Source: an uncultured Candidatus Melainabacteria bacterium
Lineage (GTDB): Bacteria > Cyanobacteriota > Vampirovibrionia > Gastranaerophilales > Gastranaerophilaceae
Length of the DNA: 64,000 bases
NCBI GenBank assembly: GCA_947525005.1
Contig: CANNUY010000001.1
Coordinates: 372,001 to 436,000 of the forward strand
Reading direction: 5' to 3'
The notes under the pieces: model-generated
The model's input: the letters and a program-made list of their open reading frames with translations, nothing else
Databases searched by the model: none
Told to the model about the DNA's origin: nothing
In this document: positions 55,693-64,000 of the stretch, in pieces
Numbering within the stretch: position 1 is the first letter of the stretch
Layout: each line of letters opens with the position of its first letter
Position numbers and translations under genes: made by a program

Positions 55693-58600
55693 ATGTCGAC
55701 AACAAAACATGCAAAAAGAGTTACTCCGATGGGTATACCTAATACTCGTTTGGATTACTTACCTGACTTAATTGATATTCAAAAGAAGTCTTTTGAATGG
55801 TTCTTAAAAGAAGGTTTAAAAGAAGAATTACTTGCTTTTAGCCCTGTTAAAGACTACACAGGTAGATTAGAATTGCATTTCTTGCCAAACTATACGTTTG
55901 ACAATGCAAAATATACTATTGAAGAAGCTAGAATACACGATGCGACTTATGCAAAACAACTTCGTGTTATGGTTCGTTTAGTTAACCGTGACACTGGTGA
56001 AATCAAAGAACAAGAAGTATATATTGGTGATATTCCTACAATGACTGATAAGGGTACATTTATTGTAAATGGTGCAGAACGTGTTATCGTTTCTCAAATC
56101 GTTCGTTCTCCAGGGGTTTACTTCAAGAGAGAAACTTCTCCAACTGGTAAACGTTTGTACAACGCAACCATGATTCCTAACAGAGGTGCTTGGTTGAAGA
56201 TTGAAACAGACGCTAACGACTTAGTATATATGAAGATAGACAAGAACAGAAAAATCTTGGCTACTACAGTGCTTAAAGCAATGGGTATCACTGTTACAGA
56301 AATGGAAACTTTGTTCACTCACTTCGATTTCTTGAAGAAAACATTGGATAAAGATACAACTGAAACAACTGATGATGCTTTAATTGAATTATACAAAAAA
56401 CTAAGACCTGGTGATCCTGCATCACCTCAAGGTGGACGTCAAATCTTAGAATCACGTTTCTTTGATGATAAGAAATATGATATCGGTAGAGTTGGTCGTT
56501 ATAAATTAAACAAAAAACTTAACTTGAACATTCCTAAGAATGTTAGAACATTAACAAGAGAAGATATCATTGCTTCAATCGAATACCTAATCAATCTTAC
56601 TTATGATGAAGGTACATTGGACGATATCGACCACTTAGGAAACAGAAGAATACGTTCAGTTGGTGAATTGTTACAAAACCAATTCAGAGTTGGTCTTTCA
56701 AGAATTGAAAGAATTGTAAAAGAAAGAATGACTTTGCAAGATTCTGAAACATTAACACCATTGAACTTATTAAATACAAAACCATTAGTGGCAGCATTGA
56801 GAGAGTTCTTTGGTTCATCTCAGTTGTCACAGTTCATGGACCAAACTAACCCATTGGCTGAAATTACACACAAAAGACGTATCTCAGCTCTTGGACCTGG
56901 TGGTTTACAAAGAGAAAGAGCAGGCTTTGCTGTTCGTGATATTCACCCTTCTCACTACGGTCGTATCTGTCCGGTAGAAACACCTGAAGGTCCTAACGCA
57001 GGTTTGATTGGTTCACTTGCAACACACGCTAGAGTTAACGAATATGGATTTATTGAAACTCCATTCTTTGTTGTAAAAGATGGTAAGGTTACTGAAGACG
57101 TTGTTTATATGACAGCTGATGAAGATGAAAACTTCCGTTGTGCTCCAGCTGATATCGAGTTGAACGAAGATAAGACAATCAAGAACAAAATGGTTCCTGC
57201 AAGATATCGTTCAGAATTCATTATGACAGAATCATCAAAAGTCGACTACGTAGCTGTATGTCCTATTCAGATTATCTCTGTTGCGACATCAGTAATTCCG
57301 TTCATCGAACACGATGATGCGAACCGTGCATTGATGGGTTCAAACATGCAACGTCAAGCAGTTCCATTGTTGATTACAGAACGTCCTGTTGTTGGTACTG
57401 GTCTAGAAGCTAGAGCAGCAAAAGACTCAGGTATGGTTGTTGTATCTGGTGTTGACGGTACAGTTGAACGTGTAGTTGGTGAAGAAATTGTTATTAGAGA
57501 TGTTGAAGGAAAAGCTCATCTTTATACTTTAATGAAATATGTTCGTTCTAACCAAGACACTTGTATTAACCAAAGACCTATCGTAAATGAAGGTGATAAG
57601 GTTCACGTTGGTGATGTAATTGCTGACGGTGCATCTACAAGTTGTGGTGAACTTTCATTAGGTAAAAACATTTTGGTAGCATATATGCCTTGGGAAGGAT
57701 ATAACTTCGAAGATGCTATTTTGCTATCAGAAAGATGTGTACACGATGATATCTTTACTTCATTACACATTGAAAAATTAGAAATAGATGCAAGACAAAC
57801 AAAAATCGGACCAGAAGAAATTACTCGTGAAATTCCTAATGTTTCAGAAGAAGCATTAAGACATTTGGACGAAAGAGGTATTGTTCGTATTGGTGCGAGA
57901 GTTTATGCAGATGATATTTTGGTAGGTAAAGTTACACCAAAAGGTGAAACAGAACACCCACCAGAAGAAAAATTGTTGAGAGCAATCTTTGCTGAAAAAG
58001 CAAGAGATGTAAAAGACAATTCATTGAGAGTACCTCACGGTGAAGGCGGACGTGTACTTGATGTTAAGGTATTTGACAGAGAAAAAGGTGATGAATTACC
58101 ACCTGGAGCAAATACAGTAATCAGAGTATATATTGCTCAAAGACGTAAGGTATCTGTAGGTGATAAATTATCAGGTCGTCACGGTAACAAAGGTATCGTA
58201 TCAAGAATTCTTCCAAAAGAAGACATGCCATTCTTACCAGACGGAACTCCTGTAGATATAGTATTGAACCCACTAGGTGTACCTTCTCGTATGAACGTAG
58301 GTCAAACTTATGAGTGTTTATTAGGTTTGGCTGCATACTTGACAGGTGAACACTACGAAGCTCCATCATTTGATGAAAGATATGGTGCAAACACATCAGA
58401 AAGAGTTACTAGAGAAGAACTTCTTCGTGGTATCAAAGAATCTGGATGTGATTGGGTTAGAGAAGATGGTAAAGTATACTTGATAGATGGACGTACAGGT
58501 GAAAAATTTGATAGACCTGTAGCAGTAGGTTTGTCATATATCTTGAAACTTGTCCACCTTGTAGATGACAAGATTCACGCAAGAAGTACTGGACCATACT

Positions 58601-59010
58601 CATTAGTTACACAACAACCGTTAGGCGGTAAGGCACAGTTCGGTGGTCAAAGATTCGGTGAAATGGAAGTTTGGGCACTTGAAGCTTACGGCGCTGCTTA
58701 TACATTACAAGAAATGCTTACAATTAAGTCTGATGATGTGAATGGTAGAAACCACGCATACGAATCAATCGTTAAGGGTGATAACATTCCAAGACCTGGT
58801 ATTCCAGAATCATTCAAGGTACTTGTAAGAGAATTGCAAAGTATAGGTTTGGATATTACCGTTGCTAAGAAAGATGGTGTTGAAGTTGATTTGATGACAG
58901 ATATGGACGATATGCGTAAAGCTGCTCCAAAAAGAGTGTTGTCAGACATGGATTCAGAGTTGTTGAACATCAATTTCTTTGATACTTCAATGTCATCAGG
59001 TGAGATATAA
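55693..59010 (+). CDS. rpoB: RNA polymerase beta subunit
   Basis: Core RNA polymerase subunit, 1,105 residues, the compact length of cyanobacterial beta. 'SSQLSQFMDQTNPLAEITH' and 'KRRISALGPGGLQRE' (about 375-405) are the rifampicin-binding region and match the drug-sensitive consensus. 'GYNFEDAILLSER', 'HGNKGIVSRILPKEDMPFLPDGTPVDIVLNP' type active-site stretches, and the C-terminal 'GGKAQFGGQRFGEMEVWALEAYGAAYTLQEML' clamp motif are present. GAGGT precedes the ATG. It lies alone upstream of rpoC1, without rplJ/rplL in front. Confidence 0.98.
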   Translation: MSTTKHAKRVTPMGIPNTRLDYLPDLIDIQKKSFEWFLKEGLKEELLAFSPVKDYTGRLELHFLPNYTFDNAKYTIEEARIHDATYAKQLRVMVRLVNRDTGEIKEQEVYIGDIPTMTDKGTFIVNGAERVIVSQIVRSPGVYFKRETSPTGKRLYNATMIPNRGAWLKIETDANDLVYMKIDKNRKILATTVLKAMGITVTEMETLFTHFDFLKKTLDKDTTETTDDALIELYKKLRPGDPASPQGGRQILESRFFDDKKYDIGRVGRYKLNKKLNLNIPKNVRTLTREDIIASIEYLINLTYDEGTLDDIDHLGNRRIRSVGELLQNQFRVGLSRIERIVKERMTLQDSETLTPLNLLNTKPLVAALREFFGSSQLSQFMDQTNPLAEITHKRRISALGPGGLQRERAGFAVRDIHPSHYGRICPVETPEGPNAGLIGSLATHARVNEYGFIETPFFVVKDGKVTEDVVYMTADEDENFRCAPADIELNEDKTIKNKMVPARYRSEFIMTESSKVDYVAVCPIQIISVATSVIPFIEHDDANRALMGSNMQRQAVPLLITERPVVGTGLEARAAKDSGMVVVSGVDGTVERVVGEEIVIRDVEGKAHLYTLMKYVRSNQDTCINQRPIVNEGDKVHVGDVIADGASTSCGELSLGKNILVAYMPWEGYNFEDAILLSERCVHDDIFTSLHIEKLEIDARQTKIGPEEITREIPNVSEEALRHLDERGIVRIGARVYADDILVGKVTPKGETEHPPEEKLLRAIFAEKARDVKDNSLRVPHGEGGRVLDVKVFDREKGDELPPGANTVIRVYIAQRRKVSVGDKLSGRHGNKGIVSRILPKEDMPFLPDGTPVDIVLNPLGVPSRMNVGQTYECLLGLAAYLTGEHYEAPSFDERYGANTSERVTREELLRGIKESGCDWVREDGKVYLIDGRTGEKFDRPVAVGLSYILKLVHLVDDKIHARSTGPYSLVTQQPLGGKAQFGGQRFGEMEVWALEAYGAAYTLQEMLTIKSDDVNGRNHAYESIVKGDNIPRPGIPESFKVLVRELQSIGLDITVAKKDGVEVDLMTDMDDMRKAAPKRVLSDMDSELLNINFFDTSMSSGEI

Positions 59011-59029
59011 TAAGCGTAAACGAGTGTTA

Positions 59030-59049
59030 GGCTCGGCAAAAGCCGAGCC
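59030..59049 (+). other. GC-rich hairpin between rpoB and rpoC1
   Basis: A perfect 8-bp stem, GGCTCGGC-AAAA-GCCGAGCC, extended after a small internal gap by GTGT/ACAC. It stands out in very AT-rich DNA. No T-run follows (ATAGACACAC), so it is not a standard terminator. It may be an RNA processing or stability element, or another dispersed repeat. Confidence 0.65.
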
Positions 59050-59094
59050 ATAGACACACTTAACGTAAGCGAACAAGAAAAGGAGAAGTTAAAA

Positions 59095-60804
59095 TTGTCT
59101 ACAAGTATTGATTATTTTGATTATATAAGAATAAGCATTGCTTCACCGGAAAGAATCTTAAAATGGTCTTATGGTGAGGTAACGAAACCTGAAACAATCA
59201 ATTACAGAACTTTAAAACCAGAAAGAGATGGTTTGTTCTGTGAAAGAATTTTTGGACCTACAAAGGACTGGGAATGTTTCTGTGGTAAGTATAAAAGAGT
59301 ACGTCACAAAGGTATTATCTGTGAACGATGCGGTGTTGAAGTTACTGATTCTAAGGTAAGACGTCATAGAATGGGTCACATCAAGTTAGCTGCACCTGTA
59401 TCACATATTTGGTTCCTTAAAGGTATTCCATCATATCTTGGTTTATTATTAGATATGACATTGAAAGATTTGGAACAAGTTATTTATTTCAACAACTATG
59501 TTGTAATGGATGCTGGTGACAGTGAATTCAAAAAACTTCAATTATTAACAGAAGAAGAATATGAAGATTATATGGACACACACGAAGAATCTACATTAAA
59601 AGTAGGTATCGGTGCAGAAGCTATAAAAGAATTATTGGCTGAATTAGATATTAATGCTTTAGCACACGAAATCAGAACAGAGTTGGATAACGGTGTTACA
59701 TCAGTTCAAAAGAAATCTAAGTTGATTAAGAGATTAAGACTTTTTGATTCTCTAATTTCATCAGAAACAGACCCAACTTGGATGATAATGGACGTATTGC
59801 CTGTTACTCCACCAGACTTAAGACCAATGGTTCAATTAGATGGTGGTAGATTTGCTACATCTGACTTAAACGATTTATACAGACGTGTAATCAACAGAAA
59901 CAACCGTCTACAAAGATTGTTAGAAATGGGCGCACCTGAAATCATTGTAAGAAACGAAAAACGTATGTTACAAGAAGCAGTAGATGCTCTTATTGATAAC
60001 GGTAGACGTGGTAGAACTGTTGTTGGTCCTAATAACAGAGCGTTAAAATCATTATCTAACATTATTGAAGGTAAACAAGGTCGTTTCCGTCAAAACTTGT
60101 TAGGTAAACGTGTTGACTATTCAGGTCGTTCAGTAATTGTTGTTGGTCCATCATTGAAGCTTAATCAATGTGGTTTGCCAAAAGAAATGGCTATTGAATT
60201 GTTCAAGCCATTTGTTGTAAACAAACTGATTGAACGTGGATATGTTCAAAACATCAAATCAGCTAAGAAGAAGATTGAAAGATCAGATCCAAAAGTATGG
60301 GATATCTTAGAAGAAGTAATTGATGGACACCCAGTAATGTTGAACCGTGCTCCAACCCTTCACAGACTTGGTATTCAAGCATTTGAACCAAAATTAGTAG
60401 AAGGTAGAGCTATTCAACTTCACCCATTGGCTTGTACAGCGTTCAACGCCGACTTCGATGGTGACCAAATGGCTGTTCACGTACCTCTATCTATTGAAGC
60501 TCAAACTGAAGCTAGAATGTTAATGTTAGCTACAAACAACATCTTAGCACCAGCGAATGGTAAACCTATTATTACTCCATCACAGGATATGGTTTTGGGT
60601 ATGTATTACCTAACAATTATTGAAAAACCTGATATGGAACCTAAGGGTAACTATTATAGTTATACTGATGCTCTAGCAGCTTTAGAAAGTGGTGTTCTAG
60701 AATTACACGACAAGATTGTTGTTCGTGATGAACACGGCAAGAGAATAGAAACTACTCCTGGTAGAATTATTTTCAATGAAGCTGTAAGAGAAGCTTTGGT
60801 GTAG
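59095..60804 (+). CDS. rpoC1: RNA polymerase beta' N-terminal part (gamma subunit)
   Basis: 569 residues, the N-terminal half of beta', separate from rpoC2 as in Cyanobacteria. Zinc-binding C61, C63, C76, C79 near the N-terminus; bridge region 'NLLGKRVDYSGRSVIVVGP'; catalytic NADFDGD at 451-457 with three Mg-binding Asp. The start is TTG at 59095, supported by AAAAGGAG upstream, residues conserved from position 2 on, and no ATG nearby. TTG on a core polymerase gene is unusual and may limit translation. Stop lies 43 bases before rpoC2. Confidence 0.97.
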   Translation: MSTSIDYFDYIRISIASPERILKWSYGEVTKPETINYRTLKPERDGLFCERIFGPTKDWECFCGKYKRVRHKGIICERCGVEVTDSKVRRHRMGHIKLAAPVSHIWFLKGIPSYLGLLLDMTLKDLEQVIYFNNYVVMDAGDSEFKKLQLLTEEEYEDYMDTHEESTLKVGIGAEAIKELLAELDINALAHEIRTELDNGVTSVQKKSKLIKRLRLFDSLISSETDPTWMIMDVLPVTPPDLRPMVQLDGGRFATSDLNDLYRRVINRNNRLQRLLEMGAPEIIVRNEKRMLQEAVDALIDNGRRGRTVVGPNNRALKSLSNIIEGKQGRFRQNLLGKRVDYSGRSVIVVGPSLKLNQCGLPKEMAIELFKPFVVNKLIERGYVQNIKSAKKKIERSDPKVWDILEEVIDGHPVMLNRAPTLHRLGIQAFEPKLVEGRAIQLHPLACTAFNADFDGDQMAVHVPLSIEAQTEARMLMLATNNILAPANGKPIITPSQDMVLGMYYLTIIEKPDMEPKGNYYSYTDALAALESGVLELHDKIVVRDEHGKRIETTPGRIIFNEAVREALV

Positions 60805-60847
60805 TAGATTAAGTTAACGAAAAGAATTTATAAGGGAAATATAGAAA

Positions 60848-63800
60848 ATGGAAAATACATATTCACGTACAAAAACAAAAACTCCTGAATTCATTAACAA
60901 GTTAATGGATAAAGGTGCGATAAGAAAGTTACTTTCTCAAATGTATCTTGAATACGGTGGTGCAAAGACAGGGGAATTAGCAAATACACTAAAGAATTTG
61001 GGTTACAAATATGCAACTCGTTCAGGTGTAACTATTTCTATCTCTGACTTATCAGTTCCAGAAACTAAAAAGGAATTGTTGGCAACAGCTGAAAGCGAGA
61101 TTGAAAAGTCAACTAATAGATATTTAAAAGGTGAAATCACAGAGGTTGAAAGATATACAAAGGTTATCGATACTTGGTCTGAAACAACAGCTAAGTTGAC
61201 AGAACAAGTTGTAGAAAACTTCGATAGATTGAACCCAGTATACATGATGGCATTCTCTGGTGCGAGAGGTAACTTGTCACAGGTATCTCAGTTGGTTGGT
61301 ATGCGTGGTTTGATGGCCGACGCAGCTGGTCAAATCATCGACTTGCCGATTAAATCAAACTTTAAAGAAGGTTTGTCAGTTACTGAATACATCATTTCAT
61401 CATACGGTGCACGTAAGGGTCTTGTAGATACAGCGTTGAAAACAGCCGACTCTGGTTATTTGACTAGACGTTTGGTTGACGTTGCTCAAGACGTTATCGT
61501 AAGAGAACACGATTGTGGTGGTGACAACTATATTAATATGACATCTATTGTTGATGGTGACAACGTTATTGTTCCATTGATTGATAGATTGTTGGGTAGA
61601 ACAGTTGCAGAAGATATTTTTGATACAGATGGAAAGACTTTGTTGGTTGCTAAAAATACAACAATGGATAGAAATGATATTGAAAAAATCTCTCACTTGA
61701 AATTAGATTCATTGAAGGTTCGTTCAGGCTTGACTTGTAGCTTAGAATATGGCGTATGTCAAAAATGTTATGGTTGGGCTATGACAACTCAAAAATTGGT
61801 TGATATCGGTGAAGCAATTGGTATTATCGCAGCTCAATCAATCGGTGAACCTGGTACACAGTTGACATTGAGAACATTCCACACAGGTGGTGCTGTTGGC
61901 GTTAAAGAAGCTAAAAAAGAAATCAAGTCAAGAGAAGACGGTGTTGTTTCTTCTTCTATCAAAACTAGAGAACAAAGAACTCGTCACGGTGACGTATTTA
62001 ATATCGCTATTAATGAAGCTGATATTGAAGTTAAAGGTGAAAAGAGAACTAATAAATATCACGTAATGGCTGGTTCTGTAGTATTTGTTAAAGACGGTGA
62101 TAAGGTTAAAAAAGGCGAATTACTTGCTGAATTTGACCCAGCTTCTCAAAATGAAAGTGGTCGTTTAACAGAAACTGCTTACATGGATATCAACTCTGAC
62201 GTTGCTGGTCAAGTATTCTTTGACGGTTTCGATGTTGACGAAAAGAAAGATAGACAAGGTAACATTTCAAGAACAGCTAACAAATCAGGTATTGTTTGGG
62301 TTGTAGCTGGCGATGTTTACAACTTACCTGGTGGTTCTACTGTATTGGTTAAAGATAACCAAAAAATTAAAGCTGGTGAAAAATTGGCTGAAACATTGGT
62401 TATTTGTGAACATGGTGGTGAAGTTAGATATAGTTCTGACCTTGAAATCGAAGATACAGTATTTGAAGGTGAAAAGATTAAGAAGATTGTTAAGGGTAAA
62501 GAATTAACTATTGTTATTGCATCTTTGATACCATCAAATGCAACATTTGAACAAACTAAGAAAGAACAATTCTGGACAGTTGGTGAAGACGGTGAAAAAT
62601 ATATCGTTAAAGCTCCTGTTGATACAACAGTTGAAAATGGTATGGTTATCGCTGAGCTTGTTGATGATGAATACTCTGTTTCATCATCTGGTGAAATCAA
62701 GTATATTGATGTTCAAGTTGATGAAAATCAAGTTATTACAAAAGCTGGTGACATCGTATTCATTCCAGAAGAAGTTCATCAATTAAATAAAGATTCATCA
62801 TTGAAGATGGTTGAAAACGGTACTTTAGTTACTGAAGGTACAGAAATCGTTAAAGACGTTTATTCACACATCGATGGTGTTGTTGAATTTAACGAATTTA
62901 ATGATGTTATCCATGAAATAACTATTAGACCTGGAGAAGTTCATACACTAGCAAGTGCAAATGACTTGAAGGTTGAAGAAGGTGCTGTTATCAAAAAAGG
63001 TACTGTAATTGCTGAAGGTGTTAAAGCTAAACAAACATCTATCGTTACAATTATGGAATCTGCTTTCAATGATATTTATGAAGATGATTTGGAAGAAGAA
63101 ATTGATACAACTGTTGATTTAGAAGAAAAACCTGTACAAATTTTGGTAAGACCTGTACAAGTATTACATGTTAAACCAAAAGATGTTGATATCAGATTTA
63201 ATTCATCAGATGATTTAATTTCTATTGTTTCAGAAACTCAATTACAATACAAAGATGGAGCAAGAGTTAGAAATCTTGACGGTGCAACTTTAACAAGAAC
63301 AAGCTTAAAGTTGATGATGGAAGGTTACTTGTCACATCTAAAAGGTTTGATTGAATTAGATTCAAACGGACAATTAAAGATTGTTGTATTAGAAACATTG
63401 ATTGTACGTCGTGAATTAGAAGGCAATTCTAAGTTGAATGATTCATTCCAAACAGAATTGTTAGTAAAAGACGGTGATGTAATTGATCCAAAAACAGCTG
63501 TTGCAAAAACAGAAGTTTTAGCTTTAAGCGATGGTGTTGCTTCAATCAATGGAAATGAAGAAGAAACAAGAAGATTATTACTTCAATCTAGTGCATATGA
63601 AACAGTAATTGCAGTTAAAGGAAAAGCTAACGTAAAAGCTGGAGATTTCATTAAGAAAGATTCAGTAGTTGCAGATAGTGGTGAAGTTGCAGAACTTTCT
63701 GGACACGTAATAGATGTTAACAAGAAAGGTATTGTAGTAAGAGCTGGTAGACCTTACTTAATCAGTCAAGGTACACAACTTCAAACAAAAGGTAACTCAT

Positions 63801-64000
63801 TATTACAACGTGGTGACTCACTAGCAACATTGAGATACGAAAGACAAAAGACAGGCGATATCGTTCAAGGTTTGCCTCGTGTTGAAGAATTGTTAGAAGC
63901 AAGAAAACCAAAAGATTGTGCTATATTAGCAGAATACGATGGTGTTGCAATTATTGAAATTGAAGATGAATCACCAAGATTGTATTTAGAATCTGAAGAA
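60848..64000 (+). CDS. rpoC2: RNA polymerase beta'' C-terminal part, 3' partial
   Basis: 1,051 residues visible; the frame runs off the window. Start ATG 60848 has GGGAAATATAGAAA in front. Zinc site C223, C297, C304, C307. 'GARGNLSQVSQLVGMRGLM' and the trigger loop up to 'LRTFHTGG' (H345) are present. The loop then continues into about 650 residues of sandwich-barrel-hybrid-like repeats and resumes at 'GDIVQGLPRVEELLEARKP' (1003). This is the SI3 insertion known from cyanobacterial and plastid beta''. The C-terminal end is missing only because of the window edge. Confidence 0.96.
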   Translation, partial: MENTYSRTKTKTPEFINKLMDKGAIRKLLSQMYLEYGGAKTGELANTLKNLGYKYATRSGVTISISDLSVPETKKELLATAESEIEKSTNRYLKGEITEVERYTKVIDTWSETTAKLTEQVVENFDRLNPVYMMAFSGARGNLSQVSQLVGMRGLMADAAGQIIDLPIKSNFKEGLSVTEYIISSYGARKGLVDTALKTADSGYLTRRLVDVAQDVIVREHDCGGDNYINMTSIVDGDNVIVPLIDRLLGRTVAEDIFDTDGKTLLVAKNTTMDRNDIEKISHLKLDSLKVRSGLTCSLEYGVCQKCYGWAMTTQKLVDIGEAIGIIAAQSIGEPGTQLTLRTFHTGGAVGVKEAKKEIKSREDGVVSSSIKTREQRTRHGDVFNIAINEADIEVKGEKRTNKYHVMAGSVVFVKDGDKVKKGELLAEFDPASQNESGRLTETAYMDINSDVAGQVFFDGFDVDEKKDRQGNISRTANKSGIVWVVAGDVYNLPGGSTVLVKDNQKIKAGEKLAETLVICEHGGEVRYSSDLEIEDTVFEGEKIKKIVKGKELTIVIASLIPSNATFEQTKKEQFWTVGEDGEKYIVKAPVDTTVENGMVIAELVDDEYSVSSSGEIKYIDVQVDENQVITKAGDIVFIPEEVHQLNKDSSLKMVENGTLVTEGTEIVKDVYSHIDGVVEFNEFNDVIHEITIRPGEVHTLASANDLKVEEGAVIKKGTVIAEGVKAKQTSIVTIMESAFNDIYEDDLEEEIDTTVDLEEKPVQILVRPVQVLHVKPKDVDIRFNSSDDLISIVSETQLQYKDGARVRNLDGATLTRTSLKLMMEGYLSHLKGLIELDSNGQLKIVVLETLIVRRELEGNSKLNDSFQTELLVKDGDVIDPKTAVAKTEVLALSDGVASINGNEEETRRLLLQSSAYETVIAVKGKANVKAGDFIKKDSVVADSGEVAELSGHVIDVNKKGIVVRAGRPYLISQGTQLQTKGNSLLQRGDSLATLRYERQKTGDIVQGLPRVEELLEARKPKDCAILAEYDGVAIIEIEDESPRLYLESEE

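Noticed and set aside
59030..59049. Terminator between rpoB and rpoC1
   Set aside because: The stem is strong but is followed by ATAGACACAC rather than a T-run, and rpoC1 needs read-through.
1..64000. CRISPR array, tRNA, insertion sequence, prophage or toxin-antitoxin system
   Set aside because: No regular repeat-spacer array, cloverleaf, transposase or integrase, or toxin-like pair was seen on either strand. The only regular repeats are inside the autotransporter gene.

Overview
The window looks like chromosome from a gut-type, non-photosynthetic member of the cyanobacterial phylum (Melainabacteria/Vampirovibrionia, most like Gastranaerophilales). The evidence is a split RNA polymerase beta-prime subunit (rpoC1 and rpoC2) with the large cyanobacterial-type SI3 insertion in rpoC2, very AT-rich DNA, and a diderm envelope (autotransporter, TolC-type outer membrane channel, heptose kinase, O-antigen ligase-like protein). 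I saw no photosynthesis gene, tRNA, insertion sequence, prophage or CRISPR array.

Layout. 1-20.4 kb: the 3' part of one giant autotransporter gene, open at the left edge. It has six large imperfect modules, then about 45 GGAIYN/FxxN beta-helix repeats like those of chlamydial Pmp proteins, then a beta-barrel. 20.5-26.1 kb: four unrecognised small proteins around radA-aroF. 26.1-28.8 kb: histidine kinase, thioredoxin and a DnaQ-like exonuclease. 28.9-32.3 kb: a TolC-like channel divergent from marR-emrA-like genes, with a palindrome over both -35 boxes, then a DUF378 gene whose ribosome binding site lies in a 13-bp hairpin. 32.3-32.65 kb: RNase P RNA. 32.7-39.5 kb: Ski2-like helicase, then a minus-strand operon of coiled-coil protein, glcD, cutA and a HEFAH protein. 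39.8-43.8 kb: flavoprotein, folK, a lone sugar ABC permease divergent from a second marR, and an HD-GYP-like protein.

44-46.9 kb: an envelope polysaccharide operon (heptose-7-phosphate kinase, DUF4330-like protein, O-antigen ligase-like protein). 47-47.9 kb: XRE regulator divergent from a secreted nuclease. 48.1-51.4 kb: a tight minus-strand operon ribH-murQ-gpsA-ricT. 51.6-55.4 kb: gshB-like gene divergent from purD and a phosphohexomutase. 55.7-64 kb: rpoB-rpoC1-rpoC2, the last running off the right edge.

Intergenic DNA carries at least three families of short dispersed repeats, including a three-copy cluster at 39.6-39.8 kb. The least expected signals are the giant Pmp-like adhesin, the hairpin on the DUF378 start site, and the two marR loci with palindromes placed inside their own promoters. 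I found no gene cluster that is clearly a new defence or mobile system.
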